Assembly (NCBI GenBank): GCA_039815825.1
Contig: JBCBYO010000006.1
Location: 1 to 64,000 of the forward strand
Direction of reading: 5' to 3'
Source of the DNA: JBCBDX01 sp039815825
Lineage (GTDB): Bacteria; Pseudomonadota; Alphaproteobacteria; Rhizobiales; Rhizobiaceae
DNA: 64,000 bases
Position 1 is the stretch's first letter. Each line of letters starts with the position of its first letter. The position numbers and the translations under genes were made by a program. Below are positions 45,001 to 55,489 of this stretch, piece by piece. Under the pieces are notes generated by a model. That model searched no databases. It was not told where the DNA came from and saw only the letters and a list, made by a program, of their open reading frames with translations.

Positions 45001-46011
45001 TTACTCCGCCTCGTCCTCATAGCCCACCAAATTCAGCGGCTTGGCCTTGATCTGGTGCAGTTCGCACCAGCGTACCAATGCTTCCTCACGGCCATGGGTG
45101 ACCCAGATTTCGGTCGCCCCGGTTTCACGAATGGTTTCAGTAAGTTCGTCCCAGTCGGCATGGTCGCTAAGGATCAAGGGCAGCTCCACACCGCGTTGCT
45201 TGGCGCGTTGACGCACGCGCATCCAGCCGGATGCAAAGCAGGATACAGGGTCGTGAAACCGGCGCGCCCATTTGTCCGCAAAAGCAGACGGAGGGCCGAC
45301 AATGATCTTGCCCGCGAATTTGTCTTTTTCGCCCTTGTCGATGGTAGCCGGCGCAAGAGGACCAAGCGCAACCCCTTGGCTTTCATAGTAATCGCAGAGC
45401 TTTTGCATCGCGCCATGGATATAAATGATGTCATCATATCCGGCATTGCGGATGAGCTTGATGACGCGCTGCGCTTTACCAAGCGCGTAAGCGCCCACGA
45501 GGTGCGCGCGTTCGGGAAAGCGTTTGACGCTTTGTAAGAGGCGGGCAATCTCGTCCGCATCATCGGGGTGGCGAAAAACCGGCAGGCCAAATGTCGCTTC
45601 GGTAATGAAGACGTCACAAGGCACGACCTCAAAGTTGGCGCAGGTGGGATCAGGTCGCCGTTTGTAGTCGCCCGATGCCACGATGCGCGTCCCATCCAGT
45701 TCAACCGCTATCTGGGCCGAGCCAAGCACATGGCCTGCCGGATGCCATGAAACTGTGACGCTGTTGATCTCAGTCACCTCCCCCAGCGCCGCTTCCCGGG
45801 TTGCACCCGCAAAGTTGGCGCCATAGCGAATACCCATGATGTCGAGTGTCTCGCGCGTAGCCATAACATGGTTGTGGCCTGCGCGCGCATGGTCCGCGTG
45901 ACCGTGGGTGATCAAGGCACGCTCAACGGGCCGCACCGGATCGATGTAAAAGTCGCCGGGTGGGCAATAAAGACCCTTTTCGGTGGGACGGAGAAGCTGA
46001 TCAGGACGCAT
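45001..46011 (-). CDS. ligase-associated DNA exonuclease (metallo-beta-lactamase fold)
   Basis: A 336-aa MBL/beta-CASP-like nuclease (ALITHGHADHARAGHN zinc motif, WHPAGHVLGSAQIAV, VASGDYKRRPDPT, ILSDHADWDELTETI, WVTHGREEALVRW). It matches the ligase-associated exonuclease family that is co-encoded with an ATP-dependent ligase. It is first in the two-gene leftward operon, with the ligase start 1 base after its stop. Role: processing DNA ends before sealing. Confidence 0.93.
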   Translation of the reverse strand: MRPDQLLRPTEKGLYCPPGDFYIDPVRPVERALITHGHADHARAGHNHVMATRETLDIMGIRYGANFAGATREAALGEVTEINSVTVSWHPAGHVLGSAQIAVELDGTRIVASGDYKRRPDPTCANFEVVPCDVFITEATFGLPVFRHPDDADEIARLLQSVKRFPERAHLVGAYALGKAQRVIKLIRNAGYDDIIYIHGAMQKLCDYYESQGVALGPLAPATIDKGEKDKFAGKIIVGPPSAFADKWARRFHDPVSCFASGWMRVRQRAKQRGVELPLILSDHADWDELTETIRETGATEIWVTHGREEALVRWCELHQIKAKPLNLVGYEDEAE

Positions 46012-46087
46012 AGTTTCAACATAGCGGCATCGCGCCGCTCAACAAGACACTTTCCAGAACAAGTCATGAACGCTACATCTGTTTGCA

Positions 46088-48674
46088 ATGACCGAGACCT
46101 TGCCACTCTTTGCTGACCAAACTACCCCGCCGCTCCATTTGCCTGCGCCGTTTGTGCGTTGGTTTGCGGACAAAGGCTGGCAGCCGCGCGCGCACCAACT
46201 GGAGTTGCTAAGCAAAGCTGAAAGCGGCTTATCAACCTTGTTGATAGCCCCCACCGGGGCAGGCAAAACATTAGCTGGGTTCCTGCCCGCGCTGGTGGAT
46301 TTGGAGCGGCGCGAAAAGCCCAAACCGGGCATGATAAAACCCGGCGTACACACGCTCTACATTTCACCGCTCAAGGCGCTAGCGGTTGATATTGAGCGCA
46401 ATTTGATGAAACCGGTCGACGAGATGGACCTGCGCGTACGTATCGAGACACGCACGGGCGACACGCCTCAAGCCAAGCGCCAGCGGCAAAAGACGCATCC
46501 ACCTGACATCCTTTTGACGACACCTGAACAAGTTTCGTTGCTCCTATCCCATAAGGATGCGTCGCGGTTTTTTGGTGACTTGCGTTACGTGGTGCTAGAT
46601 GAATTGCATTCGCTGGTTACGTCCAAGCGCGGGCATCTGCTGGCATTGGCGCTAGCCAGGCTGCGCCGTTATGTGCCTGATCTGCAAACGATCGGCCTTT
46701 CGGCAACGGTTGCTGAACCGGACGATTTGCGGCGATGGCTGGTTGCGCAGGAACCGCATGAGGAACGGCTGTCAGAACTCATCGAAGTCGCCGGTGGTGC
46801 GAAACCCAACATCACAATCCTGAAAGGTGACAATCGCATTCCATGGTCAGGGCATTTTGCGCGCTACGCGATGCCGGACGTCTATGAGGCGATCAAGGAG
46901 CATCAGACGACGTTGATCTTCGTCAACACGCGTTCTCAAGCAGAGCTATTGTTTCAGGAGCTTTGGGCGATCAACGAAGACTCACTGCCTATCGCGCTTC
47001 ACCATGGATCGCTGGATGTAAGCCAACGCCGCAAGGTAGAACAGGCGATGGGCAAGAACGCTTTACGCGCGGTAGTTGCCACCTCGACCCTCGATCTGGG
47101 CATCGATTGGGGCGATGTTGATCTGGTGGTTCACGTGGGATCACCAAAGGGCGCGTCGCGGCTTGCCCAGCGGATCGGGCGTGCAAACCACCGCATGGAT
47201 GAGGCATCGAAAGCGATCCTGGTTCCGGCCAATCGATTTGAGGTCCTTGAGTGCCAAGCCGCGCTTGATGCCAATTATCTTGGCTTTCAAGACACGCCGC
47301 CGGTGGGCGAAGGCTCACTGGATGTGCTGTGTCAGCACATTCTTGGTATGGCGTGCTCGGAACCTTTTACCGCTGACGAACTTTTTGCGGAGATCACCTC
47401 CTCCAGTATCTATACCGCTCTGCCGCGTGAGACATTTGATCGTGCGGTTCATTTTGTTTCTAATGGCGGCTATGCGCTGCAATCCTATGAGCGTTATGCC
47501 AAAATAAGGCTAGGCAAGGACGGGCTTTGGCGGATTTCGCACCCCTCGGTTGCGCAGCAATATCGGCTAAACGCAGGTACGATTATCGAAGCGCCGGTGC
47601 TCGCTATCCGTGCGGTGCGCAAGGGCGCCGGTCGAATGAAGCGAGGCGAACCCGCGCAAGCTGCCACCATGCGCGGCGGACGCGTGCTCGGCAAAATTGA
47701 AGAACTGTTTTTAGAAACGCTGACCCCCGGTGATACGTTTCTTTTTGCTGGCAAGGTGCTGCGGTTCGAGGGCATTCGTGAGAATGAATGCTATGTGTCC
47801 TATGCCGAGGGTAGCGAAGCTAAAATCCCCTATTATGCCGGTGGCAAATTTCCGACGACGACCTTTCTGTCCGGCGAAGTGCGCAAGATGCTGGCGGACG
47901 AAACGCAATGGCATCGCTTGCCAAAACAGGTTTCGGATTGGCTGGGTTACCAGAAATGGAAGTCGGTCATGCCGGGTGGCGACAAGCTGCTCGTTGAAAC
48001 TTTTCCGCGCGGTGAGCGCTATTACATGGTGGCCTACCCGTTTGAAGGACGCTTGGCGCACCAGACGCTTTGCATGTTGCTAACGCGTCGACTGGAACGC
48101 GCAGGCGCGCAACCCATAGGCTATGTGGCATCGGACTATGCGATCTCCATTTGGTCACGCAAAGATATGGGTGCGATGCTTTCGCGTGAGCAAATGTCGC
48201 TCACCGAACTCTTCTCACAGGACATGCTGGGCGACGATCTCGAGGCGTGGCTTGATGAAAGCTTCGTCTTCAAACGCACTTTCCGATATTGCGCGTTGAT
48301 CGCCGGGCTTATTGAGAAGCGTCATCCCGGGAAGGAAAACCGGACGCCAGGTCACGGTTTCCTCCGACCTGATCTACGATGTCCTGCGCACGCATGAACC
48401 GGATCACATCATCATGCAAGCAACGCGACATGATGCGCGATCTGGTCTTCTCGACGTCGAGAGGCTCAATGATCTGCTTGCTCGCATACCCGGGCGAATC
48501 GTGCATAAGAATTTGGAGCGCATTTCGCCGATGGCGGTGCCTGTGATGCTGGAGATCGGCAAAGAGCCAGTTCTTTCATCCAACACCGGCGATGACATGA
48601 TGGCGGAACATGCGATGAATGTGGACGACCTCGTGCGCGAGGCGATGGGAGAGGATGCAGTCGAAACACCATGA
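46088..48674 (+). pseudogene. ligase-associated Lhr-type DEAD/H helicase, frameshifted near the C-terminus
   Basis: The main frame (46088-48397) has a full Lhr-core helicase: Walker A LIAPTGAGKTLAGF, ILLTTPEQVSLLL, VVLDELHSL (motif II), IGLSATVAEP (motif III) and the motif VI region RLAQRIGRANH. Near the end, after LIEKRHPGKE, the frame drifts into RTPGHGFLRPDLRC and stops. The expected continuation (KTGRQVTVSSDLIYDVLR...) is in another frame, from about 48340 to 48674. One extra A in the run at 48336-48339 explains it. The core is complete, but the last ~110 residues are lost unless the frame is corrected or the base is a sequencing error. Confidence 0.85.
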
Positions 48675-49420
48675 GGCCTGCTCTGAAGAGTGTTGATGAC
48701 ATTGGTAGCGGCACGGCGTTAGCCTCAGCTTTTGCTGGCGAAGAGGTGTTGCTTGACGCTGCCGGCGTTTTGTATTTTCCAGCGCTGCGCTTGCTTGTTG
48801 TTTCCGACCTTCATCTAGAGAAGGCTTCGTCGTTTGCGCGAAAGCGCATTTTCCTTCCCCCTTACGATACCGCAGCGACATTGGCGCGGTTGACCGCATT
48901 GGTTACCAAATATGATCCAACGACGATCATCAGCTTGGGTGACAGTTTTCATGATGAGAACGCGGCGCTTCGGCTCCAAGCGGAAACAAAGCAGGCAATC
49001 GAAGCGCTTGTTGCAGGGCGGCATATATTTTGGGTCACTGGTAATCACGACCCCTATCCGCCGGCGGGTTGCCCCGGTGAAACGGTTGATGAACTTGCGG
49101 TCAGCGGCATCACTTTTCGCCACATTGCCGTCCGCGCTTTTTCAGGTGCTGAAATCTCCGGCCATTATCATCCTGCAGCGGTTCTTAGAGCGCGCGGTAA
49201 AAAGCTTAGACGCAATTGTTTTGCTTCAGACGGCGATCGGCTGATTATGCCGGCTTTCGGGGTTTTGACCGGCGGCTTGCCCATCAGCCACCCAGAGGTT
49301 CACACCTTGTTTGACCGGTCGCGCTTATGTGCATTTATGCTGGGAACCGATCAGGTCTATCCGATAGGCGCCAAGGACTTGGTCGGGATGCCTTCAAAGC
49401 GCAGCGAAACTCGCCGCTAG
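48671..49420 (+). CDS. pdeM: ligase-associated DNA damage response endonuclease PdeM
   Basis: A 249-aa calcineurin-like phosphoesterase with VVSDLHLEKASSFARK, ISLGDSFHD, WVTGNHDP and ISGHYHPAAV. These are the metal motifs of the PdeM family found with ligase-associated repair genes. Its ATG overlaps the out-of-frame end of the helicase gene by 4 bases, which supports that end as the true original stop. It converges with the next gene, overlapping by 27 bases. Confidence 0.92.
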   Translation: MRPALKSVDDIGSGTALASAFAGEEVLLDAAGVLYFPALRLLVVSDLHLEKASSFARKRIFLPPYDTAATLARLTALVTKYDPTTIISLGDSFHDENAALRLQAETKQAIEALVAGRHIFWVTGNHDPYPPAGCPGETVDELAVSGITFRHIAVRAFSGAEISGHYHPAAVLRARGKKLRRNCFASDGDRLIMPAFGVLTGGLPISHPEVHTLFDRSRLCAFMLGTDQVYPIGAKDLVGMPSKRSETRR

Positions 49421-49825
49421 CATCGTTAGAGTAACAAGGCCGGTCAGGATCAAACGCAATGATCCGAACCAAGCCGGTGCGCCACCGTCGACGACGAGCT
49501 TGTTGTCCCACCATCCCATCGCGATAAAGCCAATGGCGAACATTAGAAACGCAATATTACCACCGATGAAAGCCGCAACCCAGGCCCATAGCGAGGGTAT
49601 AATCGACAGTGCGAGCGTCACTGATTGTTGTTTGCTATCCTCGGCGACCAATCCAACGCCCCAGCGAATGCCGCCAAGAAACGATAGGATGACAGCCGCA
49701 TAGCCGATCAACAGCATTTGCGCTGTTTGCGCATGAGCGCCACCGACAAACATGCCCAGCGCGAGAGCCCCAAACGGAATATAGCCGGTCAGCCCGAGCC
49801 AAAAGGCCGCTTTCTGTATGTTCAT
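49394..49825 (-). CDS. DUF3429-family membrane protein
   Basis: A 143-aa integral membrane protein with four to five hydrophobic segments and the family core SFLGGIRWGVGL. The start ATG 49825 is clear, with GGAGG upstream. DUF3429 proteins are of unknown function. It lies 18 bases after the TIGR02186 gene and probably shares its transcript. Confidence 0.85.
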   Translation of the reverse strand: MNIQKAAFWLGLTGYIPFGALALGMFVGGAHAQTAQMLLIGYAAVILSFLGGIRWGVGLVAEDSKQQSVTLALSIIPSLWAWVAAFIGGNIAFLMFAIGFIAMGWWDNKLVVDGGAPAWFGSLRLILTGLVTLTMLAASFAAL

Positions 49826-49843
49826 ATCCCCTCCTCCAGTCCG

Positions 49844-50623
49844 CTAATCGCGCTTGAATACGATACGACCGAGCCAACCAATAGCGAGCGCTGCCAACAC
49901 CGCCAGGAAGCCGTATGCGACTGATTGGTCCCGCGAAAACTCAAACACCGCGAACTCCAGACCCGCTTTTCGAATGTTCAAAGTTGCATTGGTCTGGCCA
50001 ACCAACCCCCCTTGTTTGAAAAGATAGGCGCGCGCGACATGCTGACCGAGCGGAACGTTGGCCGGTAGTTCCAAACGTGCACGGAACAAGCTTTGCGAAA
50101 TGAATTGCACACCGGCTGGGAAGGATCGAAATAGCTCTTCCTCAATCTTCAGCCTGCGTACTTCCTCCAAGAACTCCTCGTTCTTCTGCCGAACATCTTC
50201 CTCACGGATCAAGTTGACGCTTGCGATATCGAGGGCGAGCCGCTCGATTGTTGGCCCTTCTGCCATATCGCGGATCTGACGTGTCGATGTGATCAGATAA
50301 GAAAGCGGCACGTTGGGTAGTTCCAACTCGTCGACATTCATCCAAACACCAAAGACACGGTCCTTGCGCCGCGCGGTGAGGTCAGCGACGGGCCCTGAAA
50401 GAACGACAACTACATCGTAGCGCCCCTGCCGCTGTACCAGCGGATCAATATTATCAACCGATCCAAAAATGGTTAGCGTTTCTCCGGCAAAGTTTGAGTT
50501 GATTTCAATGACCTCGGTCGACAAGCCAATTTCAATACGCTCCGCAGCCTCGTCTTGAGCGTACGCGACCAAAGCGTGGGCCGAAAACAAAACCGCCATA
50601 AGAAAGCGCTTGATACCAATCAT
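49844..50623 (-). CDS. TIGR02186-family periplasmic/membrane protein
   Basis: A 259-aa protein with an N-terminal signal sequence (FLMAVLFSAHALVAYAQ) and a C-terminal membrane helix (VAYGFLAVLAALAIGWLGRIVF). The core (ERIEIGLSTEVIEINSNFAG, TLTIFGSVDN, YDVVVVLSGP) is that of TIGR02186, regularly found beside a TauE/SafE exporter. Its start overlaps the exporter stop by 4 bases. The pair may export or handle a sulfur oxyanion; the role of this partner is unknown. Confidence 0.88.
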   Translation of the reverse strand: MIGIKRFLMAVLFSAHALVAYAQDEAAERIEIGLSTEVIEINSNFAGETLTIFGSVDNIDPLVQRQGRYDVVVVLSGPVADLTARRKDRVFGVWMNVDELELPNVPLSYLITSTRQIRDMAEGPTIERLALDIASVNLIREEDVRQKNEEFLEEVRRLKIEEELFRSFPAGVQFISQSLFRARLELPANVPLGQHVARAYLFKQGGLVGQTNATLNIRKAGLEFAVFEFSRDQSVAYGFLAVLAALAIGWLGRIVFKRD

Positions 50624-51540
50624 GCCGCACCTGCCGACAGCGTGTAGATTTCGTCGGGGGCCACAAAAAGCGCGTAGGCCAAGCGGAAGGCGACGGCCAA
50701 GACCAACAGTGCGAGCATGGCTCGCAGCTGCTCACCGCGCAATCGCTGCCCAGCTTGCGCCCCATATTGCGCACCAGCCACACCGCCCAACATCAGCAAA
50801 ACAGCGAGAACAATATCCACGGTTTGGTTTGCGATCGCCTGAACGATCGTTGTGTAGGCCGCGACAAAAATAATCTGAAAGAGCGAGGTGCCGATAACAA
50901 CATTGGTCGGTACGCGCAGCAGGTAGATCATCGCGGGCACCAAAATAAACCCGCCGCCAACGCCCATGATGGCCGCAAGCATTCCAATCGTTGCGCCAAG
51001 CAACACCACAGGAATGACGCTGATATAAAGTCGCGAGCGCTTGAAGCGCATTTTGAAGGGTAGCCGGTGGATCCAATTGTGCTGGCCTGGCTTGCGCATC
51101 GCGACAGGTGTACCCGCGCGTGATTTACGCCATGCGTTCACACTCTCCTTGAGCATCAATGATCCAACCACACCGAGCATCAGCACATAGAGTATCGAAA
51201 TGATCAGATCGAGCTGTCCGACTTGAAGCAGGTACGTATAAATCACGACACCCAGCGACGATCCGGCAAGTCCCCCGAGCAACAAAACAGTCCCGAGTTT
51301 CATATCGACGCCACTACGCCGGAGATGCGAAAGCACCCCGGATACCGATGAGGCGACAATCTGGTTTGCACCGGTGGCAACCGCTACTGCTGGCGGAATG
51401 TTATAAAAGATCAAAAGCGGCGTGATCAGAAAACCGCCACCAACACCGAACATACCCGAGAGAAAGCCGACAGCCGCGCCCATGCTCAACAGCACAAGCG
51501 CGTTGACCGATATTTCGGCGATGGGCAGATAGATTGCCAC
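50620..51540 (-). CDS. sulfite exporter TauE/SafE-family protein
   Basis: A 306-aa membrane protein with about eight hydrophobic segments in two repeats, each with the family glycine-rich motif (LSGMFGVGGGFLITPLLIF; AIMGVGGGFILVPAMIYLL). GTG 51540 is chosen because GGAGAAGG precedes it. TauE/SafE proteins export sulfite, sulfoacetate or similar organosulfonates. It is the first gene of the three-gene leftward unit. Confidence 0.88.
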   Translation of the reverse strand: MAIYLPIAEISVNALVLLSMGAAVGFLSGMFGVGGGFLITPLLIFYNIPPAVAVATGANQIVASSVSGVLSHLRRSGVDMKLGTVLLLGGLAGSSLGVVIYTYLLQVGQLDLIISILYVLMLGVVGSLMLKESVNAWRKSRAGTPVAMRKPGQHNWIHRLPFKMRFKRSRLYISVIPVVLLGATIGMLAAIMGVGGGFILVPAMIYLLRVPTNVVIGTSLFQIIFVAAYTTIVQAIANQTVDIVLAVLLMLGGVAGAQYGAQAGQRLRGEQLRAMLALLVLAVAFRLAYALFVAPDEIYTLSAGAA

Positions 51541-51627
51541 GCCCTTCTCCACATGGGTTAAGCGATGAAAATGTTACGCTTCCTCATGCGCCCGCGTTCG
51601 TTGGCTGTCAAATGGCCTAAAGGCGAA

Positions 51628-54600
51628 TTACGATGTCAATTCCAAGAGTTTGCGCACGAGCTCTTCATTCACTTCGCCGGTTGGCGCTATGCCGTTATCG
51701 GTTTGGAATGCTTTGATCGCTTGTCTTGTTTTTTCGCCCATCAAACCATCAACCGGTCCGGCGTCATAACCGTTATTGTTCAGAATGGCCTGAATGTTGC
51801 CAACCGCCTTTTTCATATCAATCGGCGCACTTGGCGGTGCCGCCGCGGTGCGCATTTGATCTGTCTGCCAAGCATCAGGCACGGTAACAATATTTGCTGT
51901 CTGGTCGAGCGGACGTGCGCGCCAAAGCGCGACCTCGTCTTGCGCCAATTTCAGTGTTTCCGGATCCATGCGCTCGGCGACGGTGTCGCGTTTCGCGGCC
52001 GCATCGCTGTCACCGCTTTGTGCGGCCAAGGCAAACCATTTGTAGGAATCGCGCAAGCTGGGTTCCATGCCATCGCCACGTACCGCCATAACGCCAAGGT
52101 TGTACTGGCTATCAGGAACGCCCAAAAGCGCTGCTTCTTCAAACCAGCGAACAGCCTGGCTTAGTTCGGGTTGGCCATCAACGCCGTTGGCATAGAGCAC
52201 GGCAAGATTGTGCATTGCCGCCGAGTTGCCTTGGTCGGCTGCCAGTTGATACCATGACTTTGCCAATGCAAAGTCACGATCGGCACCAATTCCTTTTTCA
52301 TACAAGCTGCCAACACGCTGTTGCGCAGGCGCGTAGCCGTCCTCGGCGGACTTTGTGTACCATGCCAGTGCATCGCGATTATTTTGCTCAGCGCTCGCGG
52401 GACCATCAGTCTGCGCTTTCGCCGCAAAATAGTCCCCGATCAGGAACATCGCAGTTGCATCACCTGACCGCGCTGCGTCCTGCAATGCCGGCGTTCCAGC
52501 ATCGGTTGGAACCGCCGCCACAGGGGTCGGATCAACCACGACCTGCGGAGCGGTGGTCTCTGTTGTCTCGGCGAGAAGATCAAGTTCAGCATCAGCGGTT
52601 TCGGGCGCTGGATCGATAGCCACAACGCGCGGTGCCGGGACCGGATCGGCGAGTTCGATATTCTCTACAACGACTGCTTCATCCGCTTCCGCTTGAACAG
52701 CAGCCGGCTCAACAAGAGTTAAATCATTTGCAGTCTCAATGTTTTGCTCGATCGCCGGCGGTTGTGGAGGCGGCGCGAGGTCGGCCACTTCCTGCCCACC
52801 GCCGAGCATCCCGCGCACAAACGGCAGCGCCAACATCGCCACCAGGATCGCAGCGGCCCCGATCAAGATCGGACGCTTTCTTTGCGCCACAAGCTTGCTT
52901 ACGGAAGACTTCAGACCATCTGTTTTCGATGACGTTTTGGTCTCGGCTGCTTGCGCATCACTTGCAGCGGCTTGTGCGGCACGACGTGCGGCTGCGATGA
53001 AGTCTGACTTTGACGATGTGCCTTCAGCCTTCACAACAGTAGCGGGTTCATTCGGTGTGGGGATGTTTGACGTTGATTGGCCACTTTCGCGTTCACGGCG
53101 AACACGCGCAATGATTTCCGCGACCTCAGCCTGTGCGGTATCCGGCTCAAGCGGTGTGTCTGCTTGAGCGCCGTCATAGTTTGGTGCGGTGACCTGGGGT
53201 TCGGTGCGTTCGTTGCCGCGCAGTCTACTGGTCACAGCTGCGAATATAGACCGCTTGGTGTCTGATTGCGGTTCCTCGCGAGCGCTTTCAATACCCGATT
53301 GTGACATTGCGGCAATGGCAGCGCTTGCTGCGGCTTGGGCGGGTGTCAAATCCGGGGCCATAGGTTCGTTGCCTGAACCATCGATCGAAGGCGCGTCGTC
53401 GATCGGCATGCGATCGGTGGGTGGCATCGCGTCGAGGCCCGCCTGACTTGGGATGGCTGGCATCATAGTGTCGGATGATAGCGGTTCTTGATATCCTGCA
53501 AATCCGTCATCAGGCCCTGCGTAGCCCTGCGTCGGCTTGCTTTGACCAGGAGCAGTGTCCACTTGCGCCACGACCGGGGAAACTGAGGCTTTACTTTCAA
53601 TGTCCGACAGATGGTCAACAATTTTCAGCAGCGTGTCATGGATTGCTTCGAATGTACGCTCATTACGGCCATCTGTTTCGCGCGCCAACGCTTCGAGAGA
53701 CTTGAGATCGGCCGAGAGGCGCTCAAAATCCGGTGCAGAGACGCCATTCAGTTCGGCTTGTTTCAGTACCTCTTCGGCAGCCGAGCGCGCTGCTTGCATA
53801 ACATCGATGCCGCTCCCGCCTTCTTGGCTGTAGGCAGGCACGGCTGCTAGGTTGTCGCTGGTATCAGCCAATCTTGCCGACAGTTCCGCGATCTGCATCT
53901 CCAAAACCTGAGTGTCGAGAGCTGGCCCAGCACCCGTACCTTCGGGGCTATCTGCGTTTTGGGTTAAGAACCGGGCAATATCGTCAAGACGTTCTTCCAA
54001 AGACGCCAAGGGTGTACCGGCTGGCGCTTCGGCGGGGCGCTCATCGAATGCACGCGCCAAATCACCGATCCGGTTTTCGAGGGCAGCGACCGCTTGGTCC
54101 ACTGACCGGCCGGTAGTTTCTGCCGAAAGCGACAATTGCTCCGTCAACGCATCCAAGCGGCTTTCAATGTCACCTAGCGCTTGCTCACCCAGTGGCGCAC
54201 TTTGCGGGGATTGCGATGTGTTCAAAAGATCAACGATTTGGTCGAGACGTCCAGACAGTTCAGCGATTTCGCGATCCGCGACGCCGTTTGTATGGACCGG
54301 CGCCATTTGCAGATCGGCGACGCGCTCTGCAATGAGAGTCAACGCTTCATGTACGGCCGGATCACCGCCACCAACGGCCTGAAGCGCGTCCAATCGGTCG
54401 ATCATATCGGCAAATTGTGGGCTGTAGTCGCGCTCACTTCCGGTTTGAAGCTCGTCGATCTGTCGGGTGACACTGGCAATACGCGCTTCAATACGGTCAA
54501 GGGAATCGTTGACCCCACCACCGCTTTGCAACGCGACATTGTCGATGGCGCGGTCGATTGCGGAGAAGCGGTCATGCATACCGTCGAAAAAGCTTTTCTC

Positions 54601-55176
54601 AAAACCGGCTTGTTGCGCGCCGAAAGCTTCCATCGCCGCTGCCAGCGTCTGTATGCGTTCTTCGAGTGCACGTGTCTCACGATCTTGCGGCATGCTACTG
54701 ATGGCATCGCCGAGCCCATCCAGGCGTGCAACCATGCCGGCTATGTCATCGCGCGATGCAAGTGTTTCCGGCATACGTGCAATTTCGCGTTCGACGACGC
54801 CCCAGCGGTCGGCCAATTCATCAATCGTGTCTTGTTTTGCCAAAAGCGTAACGGCTGATTTCAATGCATCGATATCGCTACGCAATTCACGGATACCGGT
54901 TCCGGTATTGGCAGATGCCCCCTGTATGGAGCGTATTTCATCGCGCAAGACATCAAACTCAGCCGCTGATTGGCTGAAAGACTGAGTTGAAGCGCTTTGT
55001 GCACGCAATGCAGCTTCACGCTCACGAATCATCGCTACATCATCAACCGGGCGGCGTCTGCCGGCTTCCGGGACTCGCGCGGCACCGGTAATTCGATTTT
55101 CCAACGCGCTCAACGCATCGTTGAGCCGGTCTAACGTCCCATCCGTGCCAATATTTTGGTTTCTGCGGTGCGTCAT
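51628..55176 (-). CDS. PodJ-like polarity protein with Sel1 repeats and peptidoglycan-binding domain
   Basis: A 1182-aa protein. Residues 1-550 are helical coiled coils with repeated LESRLDALTEQL-like heptads. Residues 550-800 are a low-complexity linker. One membrane helix follows at about 800 (RPILIGAAAILVAMLALPF). The periplasmic part has Sel1 repeats (AMFLIGDYFAAKAQ, YAPAQQRVGSLYEKGIG, SAAMHNLAVLYANGVDG) and a C-terminal PG-binding domain (IQAILNNNGYDAGPVDGLMG). This order matches PodJ, which organises the old and new poles in Caulobacter and Rhizobiales. It is a single gene, divergent from merR. Confidence 0.85.
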   Translation of the reverse strand: MTHRRNQNIGTDGTLDRLNDALSALENRITGAARVPEAGRRRPVDDVAMIREREAALRAQSASTQSFSQSAAEFDVLRDEIRSIQGASANTGTGIRELRSDIDALKSAVTLLAKQDTIDELADRWGVVEREIARMPETLASRDDIAGMVARLDGLGDAISSMPQDRETRALEERIQTLAAAMEAFGAQQAGFEKSFFDGMHDRFSAIDRAIDNVALQSGGGVNDSLDRIEARIASVTRQIDELQTGSERDYSPQFADMIDRLDALQAVGGGDPAVHEALTLIAERVADLQMAPVHTNGVADREIAELSGRLDQIVDLLNTSQSPQSAPLGEQALGDIESRLDALTEQLSLSAETTGRSVDQAVAALENRIGDLARAFDERPAEAPAGTPLASLEERLDDIARFLTQNADSPEGTGAGPALDTQVLEMQIAELSARLADTSDNLAAVPAYSQEGGSGIDVMQAARSAAEEVLKQAELNGVSAPDFERLSADLKSLEALARETDGRNERTFEAIHDTLLKIVDHLSDIESKASVSPVVAQVDTAPGQSKPTQGYAGPDDGFAGYQEPLSSDTMMPAIPSQAGLDAMPPTDRMPIDDAPSIDGSGNEPMAPDLTPAQAAASAAIAAMSQSGIESAREEPQSDTKRSIFAAVTSRLRGNERTEPQVTAPNYDGAQADTPLEPDTAQAEVAEIIARVRRERESGQSTSNIPTPNEPATVVKAEGTSSKSDFIAAARRAAQAAASDAQAAETKTSSKTDGLKSSVSKLVAQRKRPILIGAAAILVAMLALPFVRGMLGGGQEVADLAPPPQPPAIEQNIETANDLTLVEPAAVQAEADEAVVVENIELADPVPAPRVVAIDPAPETADAELDLLAETTETTAPQVVVDPTPVAAVPTDAGTPALQDAARSGDATAMFLIGDYFAAKAQTDGPASAEQNNRDALAWYTKSAEDGYAPAQQRVGSLYEKGIGADRDFALAKSWYQLAADQGNSAAMHNLAVLYANGVDGQPELSQAVRWFEEAALLGVPDSQYNLGVMAVRGDGMEPSLRDSYKWFALAAQSGDSDAAAKRDTVAERMDPETLKLAQDEVALWRARPLDQTANIVTVPDAWQTDQMRTAAAPPSAPIDMKKAVGNIQAILNNNGYDAGPVDGLMGEKTRQAIKAFQTDNGIAPTGEVNEELVRKLLELTS

Positions 55177-55489
55177 TACCGTTCGTCCCTTTATCCTGCG
55201 TAAAAGCTAAACCGCCGGTAACCGCCGAAGCAGACAAAGCTTTCCGTTAACTTTTCTTTCCCAAACGTGGTAAACATCACGTTAACCGGGCCGAATTCGT
55301 GCGTAGGAAAATGCGCTTCGGGATGTTTGACCCCCATGGGTCACGTCCGTGTAACACCACGTAACGTTTCGAAACCTATCCCTACGTGTGGGATTATGGT
55401 CTGGTAATAATGTTCGAAACATGGAAAACGACGCGCCTCCAAAGCGCTTCGGACGCACAAAGGCGTTTCGCGCGAAGGGATGAAGGAAA
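55177..55489. other. podJ-merR divergent intergenic region
   Basis: About 313 bases. A perfect palindrome GTTTCGAAAC lies at 55366-55375, and a near copy ATGTTCGAAACAT at 55410-55422. Several ACGTAAC/CACGTTAAC-like pieces lie upstream. These are candidate operators for either flanking gene. No RNA gene is seen. Confidence 0.45.
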
